Shown piece after piece: positions 33,862 through 42,754 of a stretch of 64,000 nucleotides of DNA. Position 1 is the first letter of the stretch, and every line of letters starts with the position of its first letter. Origin of the DNA: Pirellula sp. (GTDB taxonomy: Bacteria > Planctomycetota > Planctomycetia > Pirellulales > Pirellulaceae). The stretch lies in assembly GCA_021300155.1 (NCBI GenBank), contig JAJTID010000017.1, positions 62,001-126,000 of the forward strand, written 5' to 3'. The position numbers and the translations under genes were made by a program. Below the pieces are notes generated by a model, which worked only from the letters and a program-made list of their open reading frames with translations, did no database searches and was not told where the DNA came from.

Positions 33862-36800
33862 TCAGCGCTGTCGTGGAAAAGTTGGAACATTGAATTGAGG
33901 GACAGATTGCGGGATGCCTTTTGCCATCGAGTGCTCAAGAAACTCGTCTTTCGATAGTTGTTCATCGCCATTTACGTCTATTGTGTCAAAATTCGCAAAT
34001 GGGGCTTCGTCTTTACTAAGGAAGCCATCGGCGTTTTTGTCGAATGAAACGACTAAATCGAGGATCCCTTGAATTCGCAGTTGCTTCTGTTGTTCGCCTT
34101 GAATGGCAACACGTTCGACGATCGGCAATAAACTTTCAGCACGGCCACAGATAGCTATTGCTAGTATCTCTTGCTTAGAAACGACTTGCACTCCATTTGA
34201 AGTCAATACTGCTGAGGGCCAAGAGATCTTGATCTGAAGAGGATTCGGCTGAGCTCTTGGGTTTGTGGGCTGGCCTTTTGTTAATTTTCTCATGGCGTCT
34301 ATAGCTTTGGCTTCCGTCGCTTTTTGAATCAAACGAATGTCGTCCATACAAGCGTCTGTTGCTTGAAGGCGCTCTGTTAAGTCAAGCAGCTCAAGTACGA
34401 GAATACACTTCGCTGGATTGGGCGAGGACACGGTTACCGATGTGCCAAGCTGCGTTGGAATGAATTGTGGAAGTTTGAACGCTGGCACGGTCAACTCACC
34501 GAAGACTTGGTCGACGTCAATCATATCGTGAAGGAGTTGCGGCGTTTTTGCCAGTTCATGCAACCGCTTGGCAAGTACTGGAATGAGTTCGGCAGATCGA
34601 TCGAACCGTTCGCGTCCCTTGCTATCGCTATCACTTAACAAACTGGTCAGCAGCATGGCAGATTGAGCGACATGCTTTTCGGAACTAGTCATGTCAAGAA
34701 AGTAGGTTGTCGCCTTGGACTCGGAGAGGCTTACGAGTCTAGGATTCCATGGAAAATCACCTCTAACCGCATAAGCAAAAGGATGAGGAAGGGGAGTAAA
34801 TTGAAGCCAAAAACCGGGCCCCAATTGAGAGTGTGTGCTTATGAGATTGATGTATTCCGTTTCAAGGGATTGCTCCAAAACCATCTCGGTCAAGGTGCGC
34901 CAAACATATACGCCAGCCGATTCTACAATCTCACGACTCGTGGAGCTATTCGCGGACAGAGTGTTTTTTGCGATCCAATCCATGATTGGAAGTTGCTCTA
35001 CGCTAAGCACACGTTCACGTCGATCTCCTGGCCTCGTGCTGGATTGAAGTACTCTTTGGGTCCACGTTTCTTTGTTTGCGTCTAGCGTTTTCACCAAATG
35101 ACGTTCGTAGTTTTCGCGAACGTCAATAATCTTTCGAATGCAAGTAAATGCCTCATAGTCATTTGCGGGTGAGTGAGAGGGAAGTGACGCTAGAATCGCT
35201 TCGGCGATTCGATCTCGATTGGAAGCCGTAGCGAGTGCTTGAATAGCTTCGAGCGAACTCTGTATGGCTTTCTCACTGCGTTCGCGATCGAATTCGTCCA
35301 ACCACATCGAAAGAGTCTTGCCGTCATACAGTGCCTCACTTGCGGCAGGGAGCTTAGCTTCCGTGGAAGCGATTTCATTCGTCGGAACAGGTGGCGATGT
35401 CGTTGAATGTTTACTAGTCGATAACACTCTGGCGATTACCGTTTCGCCACGTTTGATCTCGATCGTGTCTCGGTCCAATTGAAATCGATCGCTACCGGTT
35501 CCGATCGAAACTTCGTAGTTACCTGCGTAGAGTCGCGTCGTATTCGCGCCGGGAAGAAGCTGAACGGAATCGTAAATCTTTCCTGCTTTCGAAACTTTGA
35601 TTTCAACATTAGCATCGATCGACTCAATAACCAGTTGGCCTTTCTGTGTCTCGAGGGTGATGAACACACCTGCCGCGAAGAGAAACGCGAACGCGGCTGC
35701 CGTTGCTGCCCAGGGAAGGAATGGTCCTCTACCGCCTCTCGATGCGGTCTTTGCAGGAGTGGCTGTTTCTCGTGTTGCGAGACTCGTCAAAGGTGGCGCG
35801 ATGCGCATCGGTTCCTTCACGGCGCGTTCATCAGCCTCTCGCATTAGCGACGACAAATCGGCCTCCGATGTGAACTTAGCCAGCATCTCAGCCGCATGTG
35901 CCGCACTTGCAGGTCGAATCGCGGGATCGCGAGCCAGGAATCTGCCAACCAATTCGACCAACTCCTCTGGAGCATCGGGCCGTAGCGTTGCCAGACTTGG
36001 CGGTTCCGTTGTTGCCAATAATCGCAACTTCGCGAGTGGAGACAAATCAGGAGTTGCCGCCAACGGAGCGCGTCCACAGAGTAGTTTGAACAATGTTGCA
36101 CCCAGTGAATACAAATCGGCTCGATAGTCGACGGAGTCGGCGCGTTCCGCTTGTTCGGGAGCCATATAGTCAATCGTTCCCATCAATTGACCGACAGTCG
36201 TTAGTTCAGCGGAGGCTTCGTCCCATAGGCTGATTTGTGCGAGGCCGAAGTCCAAGATCTTGACCTGGCCGCTTCGACTGAGCATGAGATTCGATGGCTT
36301 GATATCGCGATGCACGATCCCGGCAGCGTGCGCGTGCGAAAGGCCGAGGGCTACCGAGTGCATCAAGCTGCAAGCGTTCGCGATCGAGAACGGACCTGTC
36401 AAGCGAGCCAATCGGCTGAGGTCCATACCATCAATGTACTCCATGACTAAAAAATGTACGTTGTCGGATTGGCCAGCGTCTGTCGCGCTGATGATCGACG
36501 GATGGTTGAGTGCGCCGGCGGCTCGAATCTCGCGCTGGAATCTCGCGGTGAATTGATCGTTGCGAAAGGGTCGAGGGGAGAGGAGCTTGATGGCAACTTG
36601 CTTTCCCAATTGCCGATGCCGCGCCAGGTAGACGGCACCCATGCTTCCATATCCTAACGATTCGATCAATTCGTAGGGACCCACGAACTTGGGCGGCTTT
36701 TCAGGAACGGATACCGATGGAGGTGCATCGGGTTGATGTCCTATAGATTTTGATTTCGCGAGTGCATATTGAATCACAGCGTCATTGGCCCCACCTTGCT

Positions 36801-37002
36801 CAAGGTCCGAAGGGAGGGAGTCAGACTCAGGGCGTAAAAAGTTAACGAGGGTATCGGGATCGCTTTCTAAGCCGCTGATTGTCTGTTCACATGCTACGCA
36901 CGATAGGACATGCGCTTCGATCTTGTCGCATTCGTCCTGCTCAATCCAACCGGCCAAATATCTTTTGAGGGTTTCGCGTGTACGACAATGGGATGATTGC
37001 AT
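33862..37002 (-). CDS. Serine/threonine protein kinase with C-terminal EF-hands
   Basis: A membrane-anchored Hanks-type kinase of 1046 residues. N-terminus: a short zinc-finger-like segment (HCRTRETL...CVAC, about residues 5-40) like those of anti-sigma factors. Kinase domain near 97-365, with GYGSMGAVY loop, VAIKLL lysine, HRDIKPSN catalytic loop and DFG. A single membrane helix lies near 422-445 (FLPWAATAAAFAFLFAAGVF), followed by a large extracytoplasmic region of unknown fold and, near 986-1025, two EF-hand loops (DKNADGFLSKDE and DVNGDEQLSKDE) that should bind calcium. The open frame extends to 37110, but ATG 37002 (MQSSHCRTRETL), with GGAGC upstream, fits better. It is divergent from the sigma factor gene, a pairing typical of planctomycete ECF/kinase modules. 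Confidence 0.88.
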   Translation of the reverse strand: MQSSHCRTRETLKRYLAGWIEQDECDKIEAHVLSCVACEQTISGLESDPDTLVNFLRPESDSLPSDLEQGGANDAVIQYALAKSKSIGHQPDAPPSVSVPEKPPKFVGPYELIESLGYGSMGAVYLARHRQLGKQVAIKLLSPRPFRNDQFTARFQREIRAAGALNHPSIISATDAGQSDNVHFLVMEYIDGMDLSRLARLTGPFSIANACSLMHSVALGLSHAHAAGIVHRDIKPSNLMLSRSGQVKILDFGLAQISLWDEASAELTTVGQLMGTIDYMAPEQAERADSVDYRADLYSLGATLFKLLCGRAPLAATPDLSPLAKLRLLATTEPPSLATLRPDAPEELVELVGRFLARDPAIRPASAAHAAEMLAKFTSEADLSSLMREADERAVKEPMRIAPPLTSLATRETATPAKTASRGGRGPFLPWAATAAAFAFLFAAGVFITLETQKGQLVIESIDANVEIKVSKAGKIYDSVQLLPGANTTRLYAGNYEVSIGTGSDRFQLDRDTIEIKRGETVIARVLSTSKHSTTSPPVPTNEIASTEAKLPAASEALYDGKTLSMWLDEFDRERSEKAIQSSLEAIQALATASNRDRIAEAILASLPSHSPANDYEAFTCIRKIIDVRENYERHLVKTLDANKETWTQRVLQSSTRPGDRRERVLSVEQLPIMDWIAKNTLSANSSTSREIVESAGVYVWRTLTEMVLEQSLETEYINLISTHSQLGPGFWLQFTPLPHPFAYAVRGDFPWNPRLVSLSESKATTYFLDMTSSEKHVAQSAMLLTSLLSDSDSKGRERFDRSAELIPVLAKRLHELAKTPQLLHDMIDVDQVFGELTVPAFKLPQFIPTQLGTSVTVSSPNPAKCILVLELLDLTERLQATDACMDDIRLIQKATEAKAIDAMRKLTKGQPTNPRAQPNPLQIKISWPSAVLTSNGVQVVSKQEILAIAICGRAESLLPIVERVAIQGEQQKQLRIQGILDLVVSFDKNADGFLSKDEAPFANFDTIDVNGDEQLSKDEFLEHSMAKGIPQSVPQFNVPTFPRQR

Positions 37003-37113
37003 TTCTAGTGCTCCAGTGTTTATAGTTATAACTCGAACGGCGTCGAAAGGTGTGCGATATTCGTTCGAGTCAATCTGCCGACCTTTACTAAAACGTTTGG
37101 AGCGTGACACGAC

Positions 37114-37737
37114 ATGGATTTTGTCGAAGAGGCAAGCCAGTCCAAGGAATCCAGCAACAACGCGACGCGAGCCAGTTTGATTTCGCGAGTCCGTTGCCAG
37201 GACTCGATAGCTTGGGAAGAATTGGTAGAGCTATATGGGCCGTTGATTGCACACTGGTGCTATCGATTCGAGCTAGACTCGCACTCGGCAGCAGACTGTA
37301 TTCAGGATGTGTTCGCGGCGGTTAGCAGAGCACTGCCATCGTATGAAGCGAAAAAGAGCCACGGCGCGTTTCGCAGTTGGTTGTGGACGATCGCGCGAAA
37401 TAAGATCTATGATCAACTCCGTCGCGATCGTTTGCACTCGCAGCCACGCGGTGGTACATCCGCGATGGAAATGCTAAACGAGATTCCCGATCTTCAAGAT
37501 AGCGATGCTGAACCAAGTTCTGCTTCGGAGTTAAAGAGCTTGGTCTCGCGAGCATTGGATCAGATCCGCTGCGAGTTCGAGCCTCGCTCTCTCGAAATCT
37601 TTATGCGAAGCGTCATCGATCAAGTCGCTACAGACTTAGTCGCGACTGAGTTCAAGATTCAACCGGCAACCGTACGTCAAGTGCGAAGCCGGATCCTTCG
37701 CCGGCTTCGTCAGCAACTCGGCGATATAGAGCATTGA
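37114..37737 (+). CDS. ECF-type RNA polymerase sigma factor
   Basis: A 207-residue extracytoplasmic-function sigma factor. Region 2 is visible as ELYGPLIAHWCYRFELDSHSAADCIQDVFAAVSRAL...FRSWLWTIARNKIYDQLRR, and region 4 as the C-terminal helix-turn-helix (VATDLVATEFKIQPATVRQVRSRILRRLRQQL). It is transcribed away from the kinase gene with about 110 bases between the starts. No classical anti-sigma gene adjoins it; the kinase, whose N-terminus has an anti-sigma-like zinc motif, is the likely regulator. That link is inference based on similar pairs in Planctomycetota. Confidence 0.9.
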   Translation: MDFVEEASQSKESSNNATRASLISRVRCQDSIAWEELVELYGPLIAHWCYRFELDSHSAADCIQDVFAAVSRALPSYEAKKSHGAFRSWLWTIARNKIYDQLRRDRLHSQPRGGTSAMEMLNEIPDLQDSDAEPSSASELKSLVSRALDQIRCEFEPRSLEIFMRSVIDQVATDLVATEFKIQPATVRQVRSRILRRLRQQLGDIEH

Positions 37738-37777
37738 GTAAGCAACCAACCTAAATCGGCTCGAAGGAATGCGGACC

Positions 37778-38164
37778 CTACTTCTTGTTCTTTGGATCGA
37801 GATTTTTGGCCATGTCTTCGTCGGTGAGTTTGGACTCGACACCTGTTGATGGGACCTCGTGTTTGCAAATCCATAGCAATGCATTGAGCACGAGTTTACG
37901 GAAATTGTCGTCGGCCCAATTCTTGTGGAAGTGTCCGCCCGTGAAGCCAACTCCGCGTCCGTTGTCCGCGCGTTCTGTGCACCAGATCAAATGCTCCATA
38001 CATCCCTTGGCTTCTTGAATGTGAGAGTAAGGGCCTTTCGGATAAACGTATGGGCCGTTGCGAGTTTCGTCGGAAGGCGTTGCCGAAAGAATCGGATTCA
38101 CCCCTTTCATTGCATCGCGAAATCGCATGTTGAAGTACCATTCGTCGTGAATCGAAAAACTCGA
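37778..38164 (-). pseudogene. ThuA-like protein, N-terminus lost
   Basis: This C-terminal piece of about 125 residues reads SIHDEWYFNMRFRDAMKGVNPILSATPS, later HLIWCTERADNGRGVGFTGGHFHKNWADDNFRKLVLNALLW, which is characteristic of planctomycete ThuA-like (trehalose utilisation, glutamine-amidotransferase fold) proteins. Intact members are roughly twice as long and begin with a signal peptide. Homology stops exactly where the second copy of the 40-bp dispersed repeat begins (38165), so the gene was cut by an insertion or recombination event. The open frame upstream of the junction has no family resemblance. Probably non-functional. Confidence 0.7.
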
Positions 38165-38204
38165 CGCCACAATAAAGGACACGCACATACTTTTGAGCCA
38201 ATCC
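38165..38204. repeat. 40-bp dispersed repeat, copy 2
   Basis: The same sequence as 32351-32390 with one mismatch, same orientation. It abuts the truncated ThuA-like gene on its left; to the right is the promoter region of the GntR/ABC operon. Confidence 0.8.
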
Positions 38205-38275
38205 ATCAATGTGCAACATGCAATGTCTGTCCTTTAGATTGCGGAAGGGAATGCACTTGACTTCGCTTCCCCAGA

Positions 38276-38307
38276 CTGTACTATTCATAGCAGTACAGGC
38301 AGTACAG
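38276..38307 (+). promoter_or_regulatory. Inverted repeat ahead of the GntR gene, probable autoregulatory operator
   Basis: CTGTACT (38276-38282) and AGTACAG (38292-38298) form a perfect 7-bp inverted repeat with a 9-base centre; a further AGTACAG follows at 38301-38307. The element ends just before the GGAGG ribosome site (38308-38312) of the GntR-type gene at 38318. YtrA-group regulators usually control their own ABC operon through such dyads, so binding by the product of this gene is a reasonable inference. Confidence 0.6.
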
Positions 38308-38317
38308 GAGGTGACGG

Positions 38318-38710
38318 GTGCGATATCGAATTGTGGCAGGTAGCAATGTTCCAATCTTTCGGCAGATTGCGGATCAGATCGCGCGAGCAGTAGCGACCGG
38401 TGAATTGAAGATCGGAGATTCCGTTCCTAGCGTTCGGCAACTCGCCCGCGATCTGGTGATCAATCCCAATACCGTTGCCAAAGCTTATAGCGATCTGGTT
38501 GCATCCGGTATCTTGGAAACGCAACCTGGACGCGGCTATTTCATTAGCAAACGTCGCCAGGTATTTACCAAGACCGAACGCTTGCGGCGTCTCGATGAGA
38601 CGATCGATTTATTGATCAGCCAATCGGTATCGCTTGATTTCTCAGCGTCCGAAGTACTGGAGCGAGTGAAAGAACTTTTCGCTCAAAAGCTTTGTGTTGT
38701 ACCGGAGTAG
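38318..38710 (+). CDS. GntR family regulator, YtrA type
   Basis: A 130-residue repressor-type protein with an N-terminal GntR winged helix (PIFRQIADQIARAVATGELKIGDSVPSVRQLARDLVINPNTVAKAYSDLVASGILETQPGRGYFIS) and only a short C-terminal helical tail for dimerisation, as in the YtrA subfamily. It starts with GTG 38318, preceded by GGAGG six bases upstream. The ABC ATPase begins 24 bases after its stop. YtrA-type regulators normally repress an adjacent ABC transporter operon and respond to cell-envelope stress or antibiotics; the inducer here is unknown. Confidence 0.9.
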   Translation: MRYRIVAGSNVPIFRQIADQIARAVATGELKIGDSVPSVRQLARDLVINPNTVAKAYSDLVASGILETQPGRGYFISKRRQVFTKTERLRRLDETIDLLISQSVSLDFSASEVLERVKELFAQKLCVVPE

Positions 38711-38734
38711 CGTTACCAGAACAGGAGAATAATC

Positions 38735-39643
38735 ATGTCTAAGTTAGCGATCGAAGCAAAAGGTTTGACTCGATACTTCGGAACCAAACCTGTTGTTCAG
38801 CAGGTGAACTTTGCAATCCCAGTGGGATCCGTGGTCGGTTTGCTTGGTCTGAATGGAGCCGGCAAATCCACGATCATTAAGATGCTAATGGGTTTGCTGG
38901 AGCCGACACGGGGCTCATGCTCACTGCTTGGCGTTGAGAGTATGAGTCTCGGCCCCGACGAGCGATCTCGCATCGGGTACACCATCGAAGGGCACTTTCT
39001 GTATTCAGGCATGACCGTCCGAGCGGCTGAGGCGCTCCAAGCAGATTGTTTTCCCAAATGGGATTCGCTGCTCTATCAAGCAACGCTTCAACGCTTCGGC
39101 ATCAGCCCGAACGAACGCATTCGCCATTTGAGCCGTGGACAGCGCGCGGGCATTTCGATCGCGCTGACATTGAGTAGCCAACCGGAGTTGCTCATTCTCG
39201 ACGATCCATCGTTAGGTCTGGATCCTGTTTCGCGCCGAGCGCTCAACGAAACGATACTGAGCTTTATGGAGCCAGGAGGTCGAACCGTTCTTATCAGCAG
39301 CCATATGCTCGACGATATCGAACGTGTCACGGATCGCGTGATGATCATGACCGAAGGGCGAATCGTCGTGGACAGCAGCCTATCCCATTTTGTTTCGCGA
39401 CTCTCCATCTGGACGTGCGAGTGCTCTGAACCGTTGGATCGCGTTCAAATTCCAGGTTTGGTGTCGCGACGACAAGTGGGTCGTCAGTCGAGTTTTGTCG
39501 TTGTTGACGTCGATGAGGACGCTCAGCAGGTGATGTACCGACTGGGAGGGAACACGGTCCGCCAAGAGGAATCCACGTTTGATGAAGGTGTGATGGCATA
39601 TATGTCACGGAGTCGCAGCGCTTCGTCACTGATACCGACTTAG
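38735..39643 (+). CDS. ABC transporter ATP-binding protein
   Basis: A 302-residue ABC ATPase of the drug/antibiotic-export type. Walker A GLNGAGKST (38-46), signature LSRGQRAGI (132-140), Walker B LLILDDPS (152-159), and switch His in LISSHMLDD are all present. The residue after the Walker B aspartate, usually the catalytic Glu, is Asp here, which could slow ATP hydrolysis. The C-terminal 75 residues form an accessory domain. It is preceded by ACAGGAG and lies between the YtrA-type regulator and the permease, so it is the middle gene of a three-gene operon. Confidence 0.92.
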   Translation: MSKLAIEAKGLTRYFGTKPVVQQVNFAIPVGSVVGLLGLNGAGKSTIIKMLMGLLEPTRGSCSLLGVESMSLGPDERSRIGYTIEGHFLYSGMTVRAAEALQADCFPKWDSLLYQATLQRFGISPNERIRHLSRGQRAGISIALTLSSQPELLILDDPSLGLDPVSRRALNETILSFMEPGGRTVLISSHMLDDIERVTDRVMIMTEGRIVVDSSLSHFVSRLSIWTCECSEPLDRVQIPGLVSRRQVGRQSSFVVVDVDEDAQQVMYRLGGNTVRQEESTFDEGVMAYMSRSRSASSLIPT

Positions 39644-39723
39644 TGGATAGCCGAGTATTGTCCGTAGATAACAGGATTGTTCGCAACCGATTCAAAGCTT
39701 TCGATAACCAGGAAAGATCTAAC

Positions 39724-41874
39724 ATGAACGCATGGGTTCGAAAAGAAATCAAGGATTCCATCCGCTGGCTACCAATCGGTATGGTGCTGATGGTAGCGTT
39801 GATTTGGTATCTGCTTGCATCGCAATCGCCGAATTTCTTCGCTTGGCGTGCCGAGTCCCTTTTCACGTTAGCTTGGTTCGTGTCGGCAATATTTGCGACA
39901 TTTCTAGGGCTCGCCAACTATTTGCCGGAAACGTGGGGATCTGCGCGTGGGTTCCTTGTCCAACGAGGGCTCTCGCTTCATCGAATTTTCGTGATTCGCG
40001 CCGTAGTGAACCTGGCAGTCTATTTGATTGCCATGTTGGTCCCCCTAGGAGCACTCGCCGTTTTTCGCTTTGTGATCGGTACGACCACGGCGCCCGTCAG
40101 CCCGATCCAGGTCGTTCCTTCGGTCGTGGTGGTCTTGTTTTCTTTCTCGTTTTATTTTGGCGCGATCGCGGTCGCGTGTCGACCATGTCGCTGGTACGGT
40201 TCACGTCTCTTTCCGTTGTTGGCATCGCTTGCTGTACCCCTTGCGGCCGTACCGATATTGTCCTTGCCAAAGATGCTGATCGTGTGTGTTTTTGCGTTTT
40301 CGCTTGGGATCATCGGCATGTTGCTATTGGCGGCATCGAGTCGGGTAGCATTTCTGCGAGGCCCAAGCCAGCCAGCGCCGTCGCGAACTCGAAACATCTC
40401 GCTTTACGAAAAGTGCATGATGTTAGCCGCAGTGTTGGTCGCTACAGTTCTCGTTGCAGTGTTCTTTGCCTCAATCTTTAATAATTCCTACTCTCGTGTG
40501 TATCACTCTGTTGGGTTCACAAAAGAAGGGATGCCCTGGTTAATTGAAACACGCTATATCGTCAAGAATGGTTCTGGTGAACAACTTCATGAAGCGAAGT
40601 TCGCTATATCTGAATCAAGCGAAGATGTTGATTCAAAGCCTGATGTACAAGCCCTCATGCAGGGAATTGGTTTTAGTTATCCATGGAACTACTCGGAAAA
40701 CTTTTGGGACATGAAATATGTGGGGAGTTTCACGTCGGCGGACGGATATCCTCTGCACGTAATGGGTTTTCGAGGCCTTCTATATGTCTATCAATTGGAT
40801 GCCTTGCAGCATAGCCGATTAATTGCCGTCGTTGTAAAAGAACTTGTGGGTGACGCAGGAATGCAGCAAGCTCCATTTGAACAAACCCCAAGGCTCTTAA
40901 CGAACGGATCTAACTATCCTCCCGTGTTAACTGGCTTGGCCTTTTCTGACAGAAATCCGAGCAGTACGAGAAAACCACTGGGGGCAGGCTCCTTTACGAT
41001 CGCGGCCACCGACGGGATCTACTACGTCGATTTGGATACTTCAAAAATCAAGCGTCTCTTGGACTCGAATGTCCGAGCGTATTCCTATTCAAGTGTAGCG
41101 AATGGAACGTCCGATTCGAATAAGCTTGCTGTCTGGGATGGAAGCTCGATCTCGATGTTCCAATGCGAAGGATCAGCATTGAATGGACCGTTTCAAATAG
41201 GCGAACGAATAACAACATTGTCGACCCCTACGGATTTTGGAAGCAAACTACAAAGTGGGGATGTCCAATTCGACTACCGCGACCCAGACAATTGGGCGAT
41301 CGCGATTGGGTATTCGAGGCGAAACATGGTCAAGCAAAAGGTTGAAGTCGCCCGTTCAATTCAAAAAGAGATCCAGCACTACACTACCACGATCCCAGAG
41401 TCTTTGTCCGTTGTGAATTTGAACGCGATGAAGCGGGAGGTGCTCATCGCAGGGTCGTCGATTCCACCGATTGTTTTGGCTACCACTGGAACCATAGCGT
41501 ATTTACTTGGTGACGAGATACCCGAGTTATTCTCTTATCTAAGGTTCCTTGTTGCTCAAGCGTTGCTATCGGGAATCATGGCGACGTTGGCAGCGCGGTG
41601 GCGAGGTCTTTCGGCAAGGCAAGTTGCAAGTTGGTGCGCCGGGGGATTTCTGATCGGGCTCGGTACGTGGTTCTTGGTTCTCTCGATCTATCCTCGTGCG
41701 GTATATACGAAGTGCCCGGCGTGCAACCGCAATCGGCGGATCGAGGGTGAGAAGTGCGAGTCATGCGGTGCAGATTGGGAGCCACTAACACCTCTTGGCA
41801 TAGAAGTGTTCGAACAAAAAAACCTGGATGCAGAAGCAATCGAGGATCGGATTGTCCTTTCCCAATCCACATAA
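39724..41874 (+). CDS. Unusual ABC permease with large soluble domain and zinc ribbon
   Basis: A membrane protein of 716 residues, the probable permease partner of the ATPase upstream. About six hydrophobic segments cover residues 15-270 (for example WLPIGMVLMVALIWYLLA, FVIRAVVNLAVYLIAMLVPLGAL). A soluble region of roughly 300 residues follows (about 275-570), including TIAATDGIYYVDLDTSKIKRL, which resembles propeller-type repeats. Two or three more membrane segments come next. The C-terminus is a four-Cys zinc ribbon (CPACNRNRRIEGEKCESCG). The frame is open to GTG 39643, but ATG 39724 has AGGAAAG upstream and begins MNAWVRKEIKD like other ABC-2 permeases. I do not recognise a named family with this full layout. 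Confidence 0.8.
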   Translation: MNAWVRKEIKDSIRWLPIGMVLMVALIWYLLASQSPNFFAWRAESLFTLAWFVSAIFATFLGLANYLPETWGSARGFLVQRGLSLHRIFVIRAVVNLAVYLIAMLVPLGALAVFRFVIGTTTAPVSPIQVVPSVVVVLFSFSFYFGAIAVACRPCRWYGSRLFPLLASLAVPLAAVPILSLPKMLIVCVFAFSLGIIGMLLLAASSRVAFLRGPSQPAPSRTRNISLYEKCMMLAAVLVATVLVAVFFASIFNNSYSRVYHSVGFTKEGMPWLIETRYIVKNGSGEQLHEAKFAISESSEDVDSKPDVQALMQGIGFSYPWNYSENFWDMKYVGSFTSADGYPLHVMGFRGLLYVYQLDALQHSRLIAVVVKELVGDAGMQQAPFEQTPRLLTNGSNYPPVLTGLAFSDRNPSSTRKPLGAGSFTIAATDGIYYVDLDTSKIKRLLDSNVRAYSYSSVANGTSDSNKLAVWDGSSISMFQCEGSALNGPFQIGERITTLSTPTDFGSKLQSGDVQFDYRDPDNWAIAIGYSRRNMVKQKVEVARSIQKEIQHYTTTIPESLSVVNLNAMKREVLIAGSSIPPIVLATTGTIAYLLGDEIPELFSYLRFLVAQALLSGIMATLAARWRGLSARQVASWCAGGFLIGLGTWFLVLSIYPRAVYTKCPACNRNRRIEGEKCESCGADWEPLTPLGIEVFEQKNLDAEAIEDRIVLSQST

Positions 41875-42009
41875 AGTAGCTGACTGAGTCCTTGACTCGC
41901 GAAATGTGCGAACTGCAAGCCAGAATGTCGGTGATGGCCTTGGACGTACCAGACAAGTCTAGGCACGTGCAATTTGGACCTCTAGGATTGGGCTAATCCA
42001 CTCATCGCG

Positions 42010-42672
42010 TTAACTGCCCATAGCGTTAGTCTTTTTGGGTTCTGTTACTGCAAAGTAAAGTAGAAGTATTCCTACGGAACCCATCTGTTCGACTGTGAAC
42101 CGAAGAATGTTAAAGAATGGGCTTGTGCCGCTATCGACCCCACCCAATTTATCGATCCAGAATAATGCAAACGGAAAGACGATCTGAATCGCAAGTATAG
42201 TGAAAGCGGCAATCTTCAACCACGACTTTTCACTTCGTGGCAAATAAAGAAATCGAAGCAGCATCAGGCAATTTGCAATCAGCCAGGGCCAATTGCACCA
42301 TTGCACCGCAGGTACCCAATATCGCTGGAAAAACATTTCTGGCTCAACGTCCTCAAAACTCATCGAGGTTAGCCAGAGTGTGACGCTGAGCAAAATACCA
42401 ACGAAGACGAATAGAGAAAGTATCCAACCAATCCGATTCCCTTTCTCGATCTTAACGTCTATCTCTTCCCTCGTTAGTTCTGTACCGCGAACTTTCGGCT
42501 GGAAAGCAAGAATGATCGCAGCGAGCAGAATGGATCCACCTGTACCGAACCAGGCCAAGAAACTATAACCCTTGAGTTTTGCGAGTAGGCCAATAAGCGT
42601 TCCGAAAAAACAACAAACAGCCGTCAACGCAACTCCAACGAGAAGCGTTCGTTCCATTTCAAAAGAGTTCAT
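42010..42672 (-). CDS. Hypothetical membrane protein
   Basis: A 220-residue protein not recognised as a named family. Six hydrophobic segments can be seen: LLVGVALTAVCCFFGTLIGLLA, SFLAWFGTGGSILLAAIILAF, IGWILSLFVFVGILLSVTLWL, WPWLIANCLMLLRFLYL, IAAFTILAIQIVFPFALFWI and SVGILLLYFAVT. A short charged loop (LTREEIDVKIEKGNRIG) lies between the second and third. The segment pattern supports a real coding gene. ATG 42672 or the Met five codons in can serve as start. It stands alone, between the ABC operon and the DUF1501 pair, and context gives no function. Confidence 0.65.
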   Translation of the reverse strand: MNSFEMERTLLVGVALTAVCCFFGTLIGLLAKLKGYSFLAWFGTGGSILLAAIILAFQPKVRGTELTREEIDVKIEKGNRIGWILSLFVFVGILLSVTLWLTSMSFEDVEPEMFFQRYWVPAVQWCNWPWLIANCLMLLRFLYLPRSEKSWLKIAAFTILAIQIVFPFALFWIDKLGGVDSGTSPFFNILRFTVEQMGSVGILLLYFAVTEPKKTNAMGS

Positions 42673-42754
42673 TACTAGTATTCCGAAAGACTAAAAACGT
42701 TTCAAGGTTTTCGTTCGCCAATGTAACTTGACCAAGCTACAGTTTACCGGAAAC

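Noticed and set aside
39732-40481. Forward 249-residue frame
   Set aside because: Alternative frame inside the ABC permease; the permease frame has clear membrane segments.
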